From a virus, in the IMG/VR virus record IMGVR_UViG_3300049846_001293, positions 1 through 64,000 of that record: a stretch of DNA of 64,000 bases. One strand, 5' to 3'. Under the pieces are notes generated by a model that was not told where the DNA came from, did not search any database, and saw only the letters and a program-made list of their open reading frames with translations. Of the stretch, positions 22,183 to 31,213 are shown one piece after another (position 1 is the first letter of the stretch; the number at the start of each line of letters is the position of its first letter). The position numbers and the translations under genes were made by a program.

Positions 22183-24864
22183 TTAGAATGTGAACCATTT
22201 GAAGGCACTTTGATTGATTTCCGTGGGCAATAAGCCCCAGTTCAAAGCATCATAGAAATCTTGCAACTTATTCTTCAACTCTTTTTCATAGAGCCAATCA
22301 TAATCCATATACTCGTCCACAAGCGCCACGAGTTCCGGTGGGTCATCATATCCTTTGAGAGCTATCGTGTGAATTCCCAACTCGTTCTTTTTCAACTGCG
22401 TCCACTTGATCTTCGCACCGTCCCGAATGGATTCGTGAATCTTGTCCAACTTGAATTTTCGGAGATATCGATTGTATGTGATCGCAGCTTTGACGTGCGC
22501 CGAACACCCCGATGGAAACTTATCGAAGCTCTTCTCTTTCTTCAGATCATAGACTTCCAATTCACTCACGGACGTATTACGAGCAACCTCCACGAACTTC
22601 AAGGTGTTCATGTGTGATCGGAATGCCAACAATAGTTCATCCAGCTCGGGCTTCTGGCTCTTACGAAGGATTTTGTTGAGAACATCTGCCATGACCGCCT
22701 GAAACGCCGGCGGGAAACTGGAACGAACCACATCCAATCCCTTGACCTTGAACATCTTGTTCGCAATGCGTTTCCGTTCGACATCTGTAGTTGCCTTGGC
22801 ATATGACAGTTCCAAGTCTTCGTTCTTGTCCAAGTCGTACACCACCCGCATGGCATATCGTTTCTTGGCTACCCAAAACGCCGTTTCACAAACCGCTTCA
22901 CCCTTGATGAACAGTCGAGTGTTCTGGCAGAAGAACATTTTCTGCGACATGATCTTGTAGAACGTATTGAGTTGTGATTCGAATTGCTTTGCGGTTTGTA
23001 CGGCAAATTGCTTCAAATCACCCGTGGATTGGAGCGGAACGATGGAGAAATACACCGAATCGGTGTCGATATAGAGACAATGGTCATTAGGATCCAAGAA
23101 TCCTTGAATTTCGGCCTCAGTCAATGGCGGTTTCACATCTCGCAACACTTCTTCATACCGATGCAACCACGCATCAGTCTTCGGCGCGACACCGGCCGCT
23201 TTGTATTGATTGGACAGATATTTTGAGGTGGTCTTGATGACATCCTGCCCAGTGGCCGTAACAGCCAAGGCATTATCCAAATCGTAGAATCGGAAAATGG
23301 GAAGTCCCAACACACCGTAAATGGAATTCAGTAGAATCTTCTGTACGTGTTGTCGGCGGTCATAGTATTCGGACAATTCCACGTTGCCGGCTTCAGCATA
23401 TTGCTTTTTGAGTTTGTTGTATTCGATACGTTCAGCGAACCACTTATCAAGGATTTGTGGAATGACGCCGACCTTGTCGGACCGATACAACACACCATTG
23501 CTGCTCAGCATGAATCCTTCACTGGTCATGAATTCCATGAATTGATCTTTGGTCAACACATTTTCCACGGACCCGATAGCCACGATATATTGACCATCAT
23601 TCGACTCGAAGTGCGACTTGATGTTCCAATTCTTCACATACCCCACTTTCGTTTCCGGGGAAATGTTCAAGCTCATGATGATCGATGGGTACAGCGAATT
23701 TAGGTCCAAGTTGAAGACCCATTCATGGAGATCCGGCATCGGCGGCTTCACAAATGCGCCGGCGAATCCTTCTTCGTTATCGTCTAATCGTTGATCGAAT
23801 TCGTCTCGTCCTTCCGGTCGCTTGTTAGGCGCGACACGGCCCAGACGATGCAAATACACAAGAATAGTTCCGTCAATATATTTCGAACTATACGGATAAT
23901 CGTCATATTGCGTATGACCCACATGTGAGATGTTTTTGACCAAGTCAATAAGCTTCATTTTCTTGTCAATAGCCACCACAATACGCACGTCTTGCAAATT
24001 ATATCGAATGAATTCGGGAAGGTTCGTCTCGAACAACTGATCAAGGGTTCCGTCATACTTGATCTTTCCCATACCTACTTCATACATGCCGATGGCATCC
24101 AGTCGATAGGACGGCCGGCGAGCGAAAGTGAACTTCTGATACATATCGAAGTAGTCGAGACAACTGACACCCGCAATTTGATATCGATCTCGCATTCGGC
24201 TGAATCGCACGATGCCGATCGGACTCAGCATATTTGCTGTATCCTGATCGAATACGTTCCCTAGTCGATGGTAGAGATATGGAATGTCATAGGCATTACT
24301 GTTCCATCCGACCAGAATTGTCGGTTGGAGTTCACAGTAGAATTCCATGAAGGACGCCAGCATTTCGGCCTCGGTGTCGAACCCACGTACCACACAGCCG
24401 TCAATGAGCTGGTTCCGGTTCGTCATTTTACCGTGTTGGTCCCATACCCACATCAATTCTCGCTTGTTGAACTCGTCATAACAACCGATGGCCGTGATTT
24501 CCTTGTCGGCTTTTTCAACCGACGCAAATCCACCTTCGGAGCTGACTTCGATGTCAAAGAATAGGGTACGATGTCCCTTTGCGACCTTATCACTATGCAA
24601 ATAGAGGTCGGTCAGTACACGAGTTTCTCGTTGTACGTCACTTTCGAAAATACCACGGGTATGTTCGTTCCATCGGTAGGTCTTGCTGACCCGGTCGCCG
24701 TAAATCGTTTCTAGTGGGCCTGACGGATCCAATTTATAGGCATATTCGAAGTCGGAGAACGGTAATACCCGAAGTCCCGCATCATTATCCTCGCCGTCAC
24801 CCCAAATATACACCTGTGCCGGCTCGTCATCCGTTCGATTGCTCACGTAAATGTTCTGGTACAA
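22183..24864 (-). CDS. 43: Family B DNA polymerase, gp43-like
   Basis: 893 residues, nearly the length of T4 gp43 (898). The proofreading domain has Exo I TLFFDIEVSSEGG (D104, E106) and Exo II LVGWNSNAYDIPYLY. The polymerase domain has motif A NLDLNSLYPSIIMSLN, motif B KILLNSIYGVLG (KxxxNSxYG) and motif C CLYIDTDSVYFS. All catalytic acidic residues are present, so proofreading and polymerisation should both work. It is the main replicative polymerase. No intein or split is seen. The 5' end overlaps the preceding gene by 38 bases. Confidence 0.97.
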   Translation of the reverse strand: MYQNIYVSNRTDDEPAQVYIWGDGEDNDAGLRVLPFSDFEYAYKLDPSGPLETIYGDRVSKTYRWNEHTRGIFESDVQRETRVLTDLYLHSDKVAKGHRTLFFDIEVSSEGGFASVEKADKEITAIGCYDEFNKRELMWVWDQHGKMTNRNQLIDGCVVRGFDTEAEMLASFMEFYCELQPTILVGWNSNAYDIPYLYHRLGNVFDQDTANMLSPIGIVRFSRMRDRYQIAGVSCLDYFDMYQKFTFARRPSYRLDAIGMYEVGMGKIKYDGTLDQLFETNLPEFIRYNLQDVRIVVAIDKKMKLIDLVKNISHVGHTQYDDYPYSSKYIDGTILVYLHRLGRVAPNKRPEGRDEFDQRLDDNEEGFAGAFVKPPMPDLHEWVFNLDLNSLYPSIIMSLNISPETKVGYVKNWNIKSHFESNDGQYIVAIGSVENVLTKDQFMEFMTSEGFMLSSNGVLYRSDKVGVIPQILDKWFAERIEYNKLKKQYAEAGNVELSEYYDRRQHVQKILLNSIYGVLGLPIFRFYDLDNALAVTATGQDVIKTTSKYLSNQYKAAGVAPKTDAWLHRYEEVLRDVKPPLTEAEIQGFLDPNDHCLYIDTDSVYFSIVPLQSTGDLKQFAVQTAKQFESQLNTFYKIMSQKMFFCQNTRLFIKGEAVCETAFWVAKKRYAMRVVYDLDKNEDLELSYAKATTDVERKRIANKMFKVKGLDVVRSSFPPAFQAVMADVLNKILRKSQKPELDELLLAFRSHMNTLKFVEVARNTSVSELEVYDLKKEKSFDKFPSGCSAHVKAAITYNRYLRKFKLDKIHESIRDGAKIKWTQLKKNELGIHTIALKGYDDPPELVALVDEYMDYDWLYEKELKNKLQDFYDALNWGLLPTEINQSAFKWFTF

Positions 24865-25204
24865 TGGATCCGCCTAAAATGGATGTAAGACTGTCAAATC
24901 GTGCGTCGCCGACCCAGTCTTTGAGTTGATTACGAAAGTTATCATTCGACCAGAGTTCTGTCAAGGCATATTCAAATGCTTCGTTTTCTGGTATTCCCCA
25001 GCCATGTGGGGTTTGAAAATGGACAAGTTTTCCGTCCAACGTCACTTCCAATTCATAGGTGCCCCAATTCCGTACATTTCGGCGACTGTATGAGAATGGT
25101 TGAGATTGAATCCACGACAATAACGTTGGTAGTTGTCCTGTTTCACTGGGTAATAGATTAGGCATCACTACTGCCAAATCCTTTATCTCCTCGTTTTGTG
25201 TCAC
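24827..25204 (-). CDS. Hypothetical protein upstream of DNA polymerase
   Basis: 125 residues with a GTG start at 25204, preceded by GGAGG at good spacing inside the dUTPase gene; a later ATG lacks such a site. Visible segments are an N-terminal polar part, SRRNVRNWGTYELEVTLDGKLV (strands), TPHGWGIPENEAFEYALTELW (helix) and a polar end. Unrecognised. Confidence 0.7.
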   Translation of the reverse strand: MTQNEEIKDLAVVMPNLLPSETGQLPTLLSWIQSQPFSYSRRNVRNWGTYELEVTLDGKLVHFQTPHGWGIPENEAFEYALTELWSNDNFRNQLKDWVGDARFDSLTSILGGSIVPEHLREQSNG

Positions 25205-25625
25205 TCAACTCCTCCACTTCGAGAATTTCCACGATCGGCGATGCCACCAATACCATCTGTGCGATTTTCATTCCCATCGACACATGGAATGGATCGGTGC
25301 CGGTATTATGCATCAATACTTTGATTTCACCACGATATGACGGGTCAATAACACCGGCATGAACATAGACATTGTATTTGCTAGCAATCGAACTACGATC
25401 TTTAAGGATACCACCATATGACAACCAATACGAATTCATCAGACCTTCGGTGATGTATCGAGTAGGAAATTGACATGCGATTCCCGTGTGAACCAATGCC
25501 GCGGCACCTGGATCGATAACCGTATGTTGGGACGCGTACAAATCCAATCCCAAATCGTCATCATGTGCTTTCGTCGGAATCGTAGCAAACTCCGACAACT
25601 TCTTGAATCGAATGTCCATAACCAT
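25158..25625 (-). CDS. dut: dUTP diphosphatase
   Basis: 155 residues, typical of trimeric dUTPases. All five motifs are visible: DDDLGLDLYAS, LKDRSSIASK, VYVHAGVIDPSYRGEIKVLMHN with the catalytic Asp, KIAQMVL, and the C-terminal RGDKGFGSSD arm. It keeps uracil out of phage DNA and supplies dUMP. It belongs to the nucleotide-supply group with the ribonucleotide reductase and thioredoxin further upstream. A second ATG two codons in is an alternative start. Confidence 0.96.
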   Translation of the reverse strand: MVMDIRFKKLSEFATIPTKAHDDDLGLDLYASQHTVIDPGAAALVHTGIACQFPTRYITEGLMNSYWLSYGGILKDRSSIASKYNVYVHAGVIDPSYRGEIKVLMHNTGTDPFHVSMGMKIAQMVLVASPIVEILEVEELSDTKRGDKGFGSSDA

Positions 25626-25648
25626 TGGTGATATCCTTAAAGAAAGAG

Positions 25649-26359
25649 TTATTTGGTGGTGCTAAGTGTAACCTTTACATCGTCCGTGAATGCACCATAT
25701 GACTCATTCATCATTGGTCCTGATGTTACGCCACGGGTCATCATGTACGATCCCAGTGAATTTGCAGTCGCTGTATATGTTACTGAAGCACCGGTTGCGG
25801 TACTGTTGTACGTCGCGATGTTATTGATCGAGGCACCGAATGTCTGTTGTGCCGCGTGGATATCCACATTGGCCAATAGATAGGTGAACGTCCAGTTACC
25901 CTGGTCCTGTAACCGTTTGATTTCGTCCGTAAGAATTTGTTGTGTGACTTCTCGTGACGCATTCTCCTGACCATCGGAAATGACACAGATAAGGTATGCG
26001 GTGTCCTTGGTAGCCGGTTTACTCTTCAAGGTGTTGATGGCGGTCCAAATGCCATCATACATGGCCGTGCCACCCCGCGGTTGAAAATCGTTCATACCCC
26101 ATTCCGTGAGTTGATCGGGCTTCGCTGAATCCATCACCGTGTCAATTTCTGTGTCAAACTGTACTACGGTGATTTCCGTGTCGCCGGCCACATTGCCGGC
26201 TTTGCGAATGGCTTCGAATTGTTGATTGATACCGTCTACGGTTTGCTTATGAATGCTACTCATAGATCCCGATCGATCCAGTACAATGGCAATGTAGGTT
26301 TTCTTGTTAGGCTTCTTCGTCCGCGTCTTCTTTGGTGTAACCTTCTTCTTAACGGCCAT
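25649..26359 (-). CDS. von Willebrand factor A (vWA) domain protein
   Basis: 236 residues from MAVKKKVTPKKT, with AAAGGAG upstream. A basic N-terminal tail is followed by a vWA domain: YIAIVLDRSGSMSS near residue 23 (the DxSxS MIDAS), GGTAMYDG (the Thr) near 97 and LICVISDGQENASRE near 122. All metal-site residues are present. The C-terminal 60 residues are Ser/Thr/Ala-rich. vWA proteins bind partner proteins through a metal. In the phage it might act with the Cys/His-rich or zinc-binding proteins encoded just before it. No signal peptide. Confidence 0.87.
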   Translation of the reverse strand: MAVKKKVTPKKTRTKKPNKKTYIAIVLDRSGSMSSIHKQTVDGINQQFEAIRKAGNVAGDTEITVVQFDTEIDTVMDSAKPDQLTEWGMNDFQPRGGTAMYDGIWTAINTLKSKPATKDTAYLICVISDGQENASREVTQQILTDEIKRLQDQGNWTFTYLLANVDIHAAQQTFGASINNIATYNSTATGASVTYTATANSLGSYMMTRGVTSGPMMNESYGAFTDDVKVTLSTTK

Positions 26360-26519
26360 TGGTAGCTCCTTTCGGGGACATCCCCAGTTTATCGAAAATG
26401 TTGGTGGGTCGAACGTATGGTGCCGGTACATAAGTCACCGTGGGATAGTAGACCCACACCGGTTGATATACAATCGGCGGTCGGCAATAATGACAGCAAC
26501 AGTGGTGGTGACAACACAT
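26349..26519 (-). CDS. Small Cys/His-rich protein
   Basis: 56 residues. It begins MCCHHHCCCHYCRPP, an extraordinary cluster of six Cys and four His in the first 12 residues, followed by a Tyr/Val/Pro-rich segment and the end NIFDKLGMSPKGATNGR. The ATG overlaps the preceding TAA (TAATG) with AAGGAG upstream. The cluster could bind several metal ions. The C-terminal NIFDKLGMS closely matches NIFEQMGMS at the end of the upstream protein, so both may carry the same docking tail. Confidence 0.72.
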   Translation of the reverse strand: MCCHHHCCCHYCRPPIVYQPVWVYYPTVTYVPAPYVRPTNIFDKLGMSPKGATNGR

Positions 26520-27097
26520 TATGGTTTCTCCTTGGCAGCGGACATACCCATCTGCTCAAAAATATTTGGATTGTTGGTTGTCGTAATGATCGAGGCCACT
26601 GCGCTGGTCATTGTATTGATACCGGTGTGTCCGGTAATCGTGGCAACTGCCGGTGATACCCAGGCCACATTGCCGCTGAGATATCCACCGTCTGTACTCA
26701 GCCGTACCAATTTCGCTTCGCTCAAATTCAACGGCGCTGAAGTTACTGCACATGAACCACTTTGTGCAACGTAGGTATTAACCATATCTTCATATGATAT
26801 TTGCCCGACGGCCGAGCGTCCATTGGTGTATAGCGTCGTTCGGCCGACGCCATTGATGCCTCGCCAATTGGGAGCTTTCTCCCCCACTCGAACACAACCA
26901 CAACTGGTTGATTTGCCAGAAACCAATGTATACACATCGGCACGCTTGATTTGACCGCACACACAACGGACATCCATTTTGGCAGGACTACCGTGAATGA
27001 TTCCATCCACGACAGTCCAAGACCCGAACGTATGTCCGTTGGCGAACTTATTAGCGTATTTTGATGTACGTTTCTTGCTCACAATAACCTCGTTCAT
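26519..27097 (-). CDS. Zinc-ribbon DNA-binding-like protein
   Basis: 192 residues. An N-terminal part FANGHTFGSWTVVDG leads to MDVRCVCGQIKRADVYTLVSGKSTSCGCVR, the CxCG...SCGC ribbon found in many phage and homing-endonuclease-associated proteins. No HNH catalytic motif is visible. The middle (NWRGINGVGRTTLYTNGR) is weakly like a DNA-binding module. It ends NPNIFEQMGMSAAKEKP, similar to the next protein's end. A TATGTATA motif lies just upstream. Confidence 0.72.
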   Translation of the reverse strand: MNEVIVSKKRTSKYANKFANGHTFGSWTVVDGIIHGSPAKMDVRCVCGQIKRADVYTLVSGKSTSCGCVRVGEKAPNWRGINGVGRTTLYTNGRSAVGQISYEDMVNTYVAQSGSCAVTSAPLNLSEAKLVRLSTDGGYLSGNVAWVSPAVATITGHTGINTMTSAVASIITTTNNPNIFEQMGMSAAKEKP

Positions 27098-27107
27098 TGT
27101 TGACCAC

Positions 27108-27115
27108 TATACATA
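27108..27115 (-). promoter_or_regulatory. TATGTATA motif, candidate late promoter
   Basis: This is the octamer shared with 4852-4859, 58944-58951 and 61767-61774, here 11 bases before the start codon of the zinc-ribbon gene. It is followed by GTGG rather than preceded by TCGA, so only the octamer is conserved. Confidence 0.42.
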
Positions 27116-27182
27116 GTGTCGTTCGAACGGAAACGCACACTTTTGTAGATTTCAATTCGAATTACATACTTTTATGGTAAGA

Positions 27183-27515
27183 TTATACTACACTTACCGA
27201 CACGGATGCAGTCTCTACCGTTTGTGTTGGGAACGTCACGATCGACTGGATGATTTTGGTACCAACTCGTCTCGTGTTTCGATACGTGGTGATGAAATGC
27301 CCCGATGTATCCGTGACGCCGGTGGTGGATCCGAAGACATGAGTTCCGGTGCCGGTGGCCGATAGAACTACCGATGCATTCGGCGTCGGAACAAACGACC
27401 AATAGCCAGAGCCCGATCCAGCAGGCTCAAAAAATTGATATGTACCGGCCAGTACATCGATGATGGTGTCAACGTTTTTGGCAACCGACGTCGGTGTAGC
27501 AGTTAATGTGATCAT
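27183..27515 (-). CDS. Ig-like domain protein
   Basis: 110 residues, almost all beta strands, Thr/Ser/Val-rich. TLTATPTSVAKNVDTIIDVLAG and ASVVLSATGTGTHVFGSTTGVTDTSG, then TYRNTRRVGTKIIQSIVTF, resemble a bacterial Ig-like (invasin/BIG-type) domain. Phages often display such domains on the capsid or tail, where they bind sugars. There is no signal peptide. It is likely a structural decoration, but is located among nucleotide-metabolism genes. Confidence 0.7.
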   Translation of the reverse strand: MITLTATPTSVAKNVDTIIDVLAGTYQFFEPAGSGSGYWSFVPTPNASVVLSATGTGTHVFGSTTGVTDTSGHFITTYRNTRRVGTKIIQSIVTFPTQTVETASVSVSVV

Positions 27516-27548
27516 GTGGTATTCTCAATTCGAGTTAACGTAGATTGT

Positions 27549-27869
27549 TTATCGTTCAATTTCCAATACCGCTTCGGTAAGTGTACGAATCGGCGTCACG
27601 CCGACGAATCGACCCACTTCCTGATTATTCTTGATCAATACAAAGGTAGGAATGCTACGGACCGCGTATTGCTTTGCTAAATCCGGTTGTGTTTCGGTGT
27701 TGATTTTGAGAATCGTACCTTTGCCTTCAATCTTTGGTTCGATGGACGGCAGAATGCGGAGCATCTGTTTACATGGAGAACACCAATCGGCGTAGAAATC
27801 GAGAACATACGTGTGATCGGCGGTCTGTAATTGTTCTTGCAAGTCGGTGGCAGTAGTAATGTCAATCAT
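27549..27869 (-). CDS. Thioredoxin
   Basis: 106 residues with the standard thioredoxin layout: VLDFYADWCSPCKQM near residue 27 carries the redox pair in a CSPC active site (the usual form is CGPC), followed by ILKINTETQPDLAKQYAVRSIPTFVLIKN with the cis-Pro loop (SIPT). It probably reduces the class II ribonucleotide reductase, whose gene ends at an ATGA overlap with this one. Confidence 0.95.
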   Translation of the reverse strand: MIDITTATDLQEQLQTADHTYVLDFYADWCSPCKQMLRILPSIEPKIEGKGTILKINTETQPDLAKQYAVRSIPTFVLIKNNQEVGRFVGVTPIRTLTEAVLEIER

Positions 27870-29716
27870 ACAATCTCACACGCCCCACCGGCACAGGCCA
27901 ATTCATCTTGTAATGCCGTATCGTCGGCCAATTCCACGACCTTGGTCAAATCAATCTTATGCAGAGTCTTCACCAATTCCTTGTATTGTGCTTCGGTGAT
28001 ATCTTCGAATGGCGCCTGGACATAGCTGTGGTCGGAGTACGGTAACACGCTCAATGCCGTGAAGTTGTCCCGGTTCGTCCACATCCACTCACCCACTTCT
28101 TCCCATTCGTGTGGCTTGATGGTAATGGTGGTCGAGACGTTGTTCTTGTTCTCACCCTTACGATGACCAGGCTTGACCCATTCCTTATAGACCTTACTGA
28201 CGCGATTGAGCAAGTCCAACGCACTCTCTTGTCGTGTGATCGCCCCAGCAGGTGCACGTTGTGGAACTTGAATGACGGCTGTGGTCGTCGGCTTGAAGAA
28301 CTCGTCTTCGACGATCTCCGGATGATTCTCTACCAAATACTTGTAAATGCTCTCGTTCTTGTTGACGCGGATTCGACGGATGTAGAAATCATTGTGCCAA
28401 GCATGTATGCCAGATGAGGCGCCCAGCACCAAGGACGTAGTACCCTCCGGCTTCACTGTAGTACATCTCGCTGCTGACTTGATCCCAATCAATGTTGCAA
28501 CCCGGGCATTCTCGTCTTTTACGATCGTCGCGGTTTCCTTCATGTTCAGCGTCAACACCTTCCCCGAGGCGATGCCCGTCATCGAGACGCCGATCAAGGC
28601 TTCCCGTTCTGTAGTTTTCTTCCATATATCCCTCAGGTAATGAAAATTGGTGTAACTCGCTTGCAACGTGGCAATGAACGCCGCAGCACGAGCACGTGCA
28701 TTGAAATCGTCCTGGTCCTTCACATCACTGGCATTGATGGTGACCAAGTTACAGAACTGGAACGGTCGGAGGGAGATTTCCGCACATGGGTTCAATCCCC
28801 ATGCGGGATCGTTCGTGAAGAAGAACCCAGGTTCGCCAGAACCCGACAGTTCAATCTTCTTCCACAAATTGAGGAATACGTCCTTCTCGATCTTATGGCG
28901 AACAATCACGGCCGAGTTGTTCGCACGGCCACGTTGTGGATTCAATTCGTACCAGTTACCGAACTTACAAGTCAACATATCTTCGTCATCGATATCGAAG
29001 AGTGCAATCATGGCCGACCGACGAATGCCGCCGGACAATACCGCATCGGCGATGAAGCATAGAATGTCGTGCACTTCCAAGGTCGAGAGTTTCTCACCGT
29101 TGTTCTTGCGGTCAAGAATCTTCTGCACGTTGTGCAAACAATCCTTCAATGGTTCAGGTCCCGGCGCTTTACCACCACTTGTAATGAGTTGTGCGCCCTT
29201 GGGACGAATGTCGCTGAAGTCGAACTCGGGATATGCTTTGCCTTTCATGTACGCCGCCATCAATACCTTCACCGCATCGGACCATCCTTCGATGCTGTCC
29301 CCGATCAAATATCGACGGGACTTCGTAGGCTTATTGATTTCGGCCAACTTCTCAACGTGTGCGCTCTGTACTGAGTATCCGACGCCGGTACCCGAGAGCA
29401 AAAGGAACATCACTTCACTGAATGCATCAACGTGATCGATTGGCAAGAACGAACAATTGTACAATCGAGTATTGTTGATGTCTACTGGCTTTCCTGCGAA
29501 TTGCAACGATCGCATCGATGGTAGAATCTTCTTGTCATACACGAAATCGTAAGCATCGTTGATTTCGTCATTGAGGGCTGGAAACCGTGCAATATGCATT
29601 GCACGATTTCGGTCCACAATTTCTTTCCATGTCTCACGGCGTTGCTTCTTTGGAACGTACTTCGCGTACTTCATGAACGTGGTAATATCGGATAGTGCTT
29701 TTGATGCTAATTCCAT
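27866..29716 (-). CDS. nrdJ: Class II (B12-dependent) ribonucleoside-triphosphate reductase
   Basis: 616 residues, shorter than the monomeric Lactobacillus enzyme (739). Seen are MRSLQFAG, TRLYNCSFLPI (first redox Cys), LLLSGTGVGYSVQ, LNPCAEISLRPFQFCNLVTIN (NxCxE, thiyl Cys and acid/base residues), TVKPEGTTSLVLGASSGIH and the C-terminal pair CAGGAC (CxxxxC), which passes electrons from thioredoxin. No class I partner gene is needed. It makes dNTPs from NTPs using adenosylcobalamin, so the host must have or import B12. Confidence 0.92.
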   Translation of the reverse strand: MELASKALSDITTFMKYAKYVPKKQRRETWKEIVDRNRAMHIARFPALNDEINDAYDFVYDKKILPSMRSLQFAGKPVDINNTRLYNCSFLPIDHVDAFSEVMFLLLSGTGVGYSVQSAHVEKLAEINKPTKSRRYLIGDSIEGWSDAVKVLMAAYMKGKAYPEFDFSDIRPKGAQLITSGGKAPGPEPLKDCLHNVQKILDRKNNGEKLSTLEVHDILCFIADAVLSGGIRRSAMIALFDIDDEDMLTCKFGNWYELNPQRGRANNSAVIVRHKIEKDVFLNLWKKIELSGSGEPGFFFTNDPAWGLNPCAEISLRPFQFCNLVTINASDVKDQDDFNARARAAAFIATLQASYTNFHYLRDIWKKTTEREALIGVSMTGIASGKVLTLNMKETATIVKDENARVATLIGIKSAARCTTVKPEGTTSLVLGASSGIHAWHNDFYIRRIRVNKNESIYKYLVENHPEIVEDEFFKPTTTAVIQVPQRAPAGAITRQESALDLLNRVSKVYKEWVKPGHRKGENKNNVSTTITIKPHEWEEVGEWMWTNRDNFTALSVLPYSDHSYVQAPFEDITEAQYKELVKTLHKIDLTKVVELADDTALQDELACAGGACEIV

Positions 29717-29744
29717 GGTACATTCTCTGTTAGTGTAAGGAAGG

Positions 29745-29752
29745 ATAAATAG
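29745..29752 (-). promoter_or_regulatory. CTATTTAT motif before nrdJ, promoter candidate
   Basis: The minus strand reads GACTATTTATCC in the 69-base gap before nrdJ. The same CTATTTAT occurs in the gaps at 44955-44962 and 54358-54365. It resembles a -10 or T4-late TATA-type element. Confidence 0.35.
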
Positions 29753-29785
29753 TCGGCGATTCGTGTAAACATCACATCTACTATT

Positions 29786-31213
29786 TTACCCCAAATCGAT
29801 GGAATTAAAATCACCGGTATCCAACGCCCGATTCGTATGCCCGATATCCAACAACTTCTTCTGCATCATTTCTCGAACCTTTCCTGTGCCATTGACCATC
29901 TGATTCTTCACCTTGATGCCGTCCACACTGGCTTCATCGAAGATTTCAATCTGTCCATGCGTCAAATCCATGACCGCGGGAAACGTCATGCCGTCGGCAC
30001 CGAATCGATTCTTGATCATGTGTACACGAGCCGTGTTCGACACTTTATCGGCCAACTTACGGCTGACCGACATGATTACGTCACACACGAAGATCTTTGA
30101 ATATGCACCGGCGATCTTGTCGGCTTCAACTACATCATCCTGCAACGCTGCACGTTGCGACTGCGATGCGGTCCAGCCCGGAATCTGCAACTCACCCAAC
30201 ATACCACGAATCTCTTCATAGATGAATCCCAGTTCTTCGTGTCGTGCATTGGATCGTTCAATGGACCGCATGAGGTCAGCATAATCGATGATGACCAGGT
30301 CAGGCTTGTAGCCGATCTGTGTCATACGATTGATGTGCGCCATCATATGATTGACCGTTGCGGCACGCGTGGGGTAATACTTGATGATGAGTTCGCCGTT
30401 GATCTTGTCGATCTCACGCTGAACTTGTGGAATGTTATCCTTGATCTTGCTCGGTTCGATACCGGTGATGACCGTGTCATATCGAAGGCCCACGTAATTT
30501 TCGGAGAGTTCGAACGTGTAATCGACCACACGAAGGCCTCGACGTAGTGCTTCTGCACCTAATGCACGAAGGAACCACGACTTACCAATACCGGAGGGTG
30601 CGATGACACAGCCAAGTTCACCCGCACCCAATCCGCCGTCGATCAATTGATTGATGACAGGCCACGGCGTAGGAATCGTGTTACGTGCCAACTTCGACAC
30701 ACGCGCTTCCAAACTCTCGGTCCAATGATGCCCAATGTCACGTTCCTGTCCGGCTCGAAGTGCACGGTCCACCAATACCTTGATGTCATCGTATTTGCCT
30801 TTCTGTACCAAGTCGGCACTACGCAATACAGCATTCTTGATGGATTGATTTTTGCAGAATGTCAGAAACTCATTCTTGACGTAATCCAAATCCAATGCCT
30901 TGCTGTGGCCGTATACATTCTTCAACTGTTCGATGACGGCTACTCGCATTACGTCCATCGACGCAGGAATCTTGTCTACTTCCTGCTTGAACACATCCAT
31001 CGTCGGTTGAGAACGATAGGTCTGAAAGTACCAGAGGATCTTTTCTGCGATCCACTTATTTGCATCACTCTCGAAGTAGTGCGGTACAACAATATCATAT
31101 GTCTGTTCCAAAAACTTCACATCAGTCAACAATGTTGCCAATGCTTTGGTTTGGAATGAATTACCGAACTTCTGAAGGGTGTCGAGATTCTCCTCGATAA
31201 GATCTTCTTTCAT
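29786..31213 (-). CDS. 41: Replicative DnaB-type helicase, gp41-like
   Basis: 475 residues, same as T4 gp41. The N-terminal helical domain (about 150 residues) is followed by a RecA-type core: Walker A CVIAPSGIGKSWFLR near residue 206, a beta strand VVDYTFELSEN, Walker B PDLVIIDYADLMR near 305, and TASQSQRAALQ (the Gln switch). A late Arg-containing strand MIKNRFGADG completes it. It unwinds the fork on the lagging strand. Immediately followed by the 5' nuclease gene (overlapping start and stop order). Confidence 0.94.
   Translation of the reverse strand: MKEDLIEENLDTLQKFGNSFQTKALATLLTDVKFLEQTYDIVVPHYFESDANKWIAEKILWYFQTYRSQPTMDVFKQEVDKIPASMDVMRVAVIEQLKNVYGHSKALDLDYVKNEFLTFCKNQSIKNAVLRSADLVQKGKYDDIKVLVDRALRAGQERDIGHHWTESLEARVSKLARNTIPTPWPVINQLIDGGLGAGELGCVIAPSGIGKSWFLRALGAEALRRGLRVVDYTFELSENYVGLRYDTVITGIEPSKIKDNIPQVQREIDKINGELIIKYYPTRAATVNHMMAHINRMTQIGYKPDLVIIDYADLMRSIERSNARHEELGFIYEEIRGMLGELQIPGWTASQSQRAALQDDVVEADKIAGAYSKIFVCDVIMSVSRKLADKVSNTARVHMIKNRFGADGMTFPAVMDLTHGQIEIFDEASVDGIKVKNQMVNGTGKVREMMQKKLLDIGHTNRALDTGDFNSIDLG

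Noticed and set aside
21840-22208. A longer version of the paralogue gene beginning at 22208
   Set aside because: It would overlap the polymerase gene end by 26 bases; the ATG at 22181 after the polymerase stop is the better start.
27866-29716. Intein or intron in the ribonucleotide reductase or DNA polymerase
   Set aside because: Motifs run in order without an insertion and no splicing-type residues or interruption were seen.
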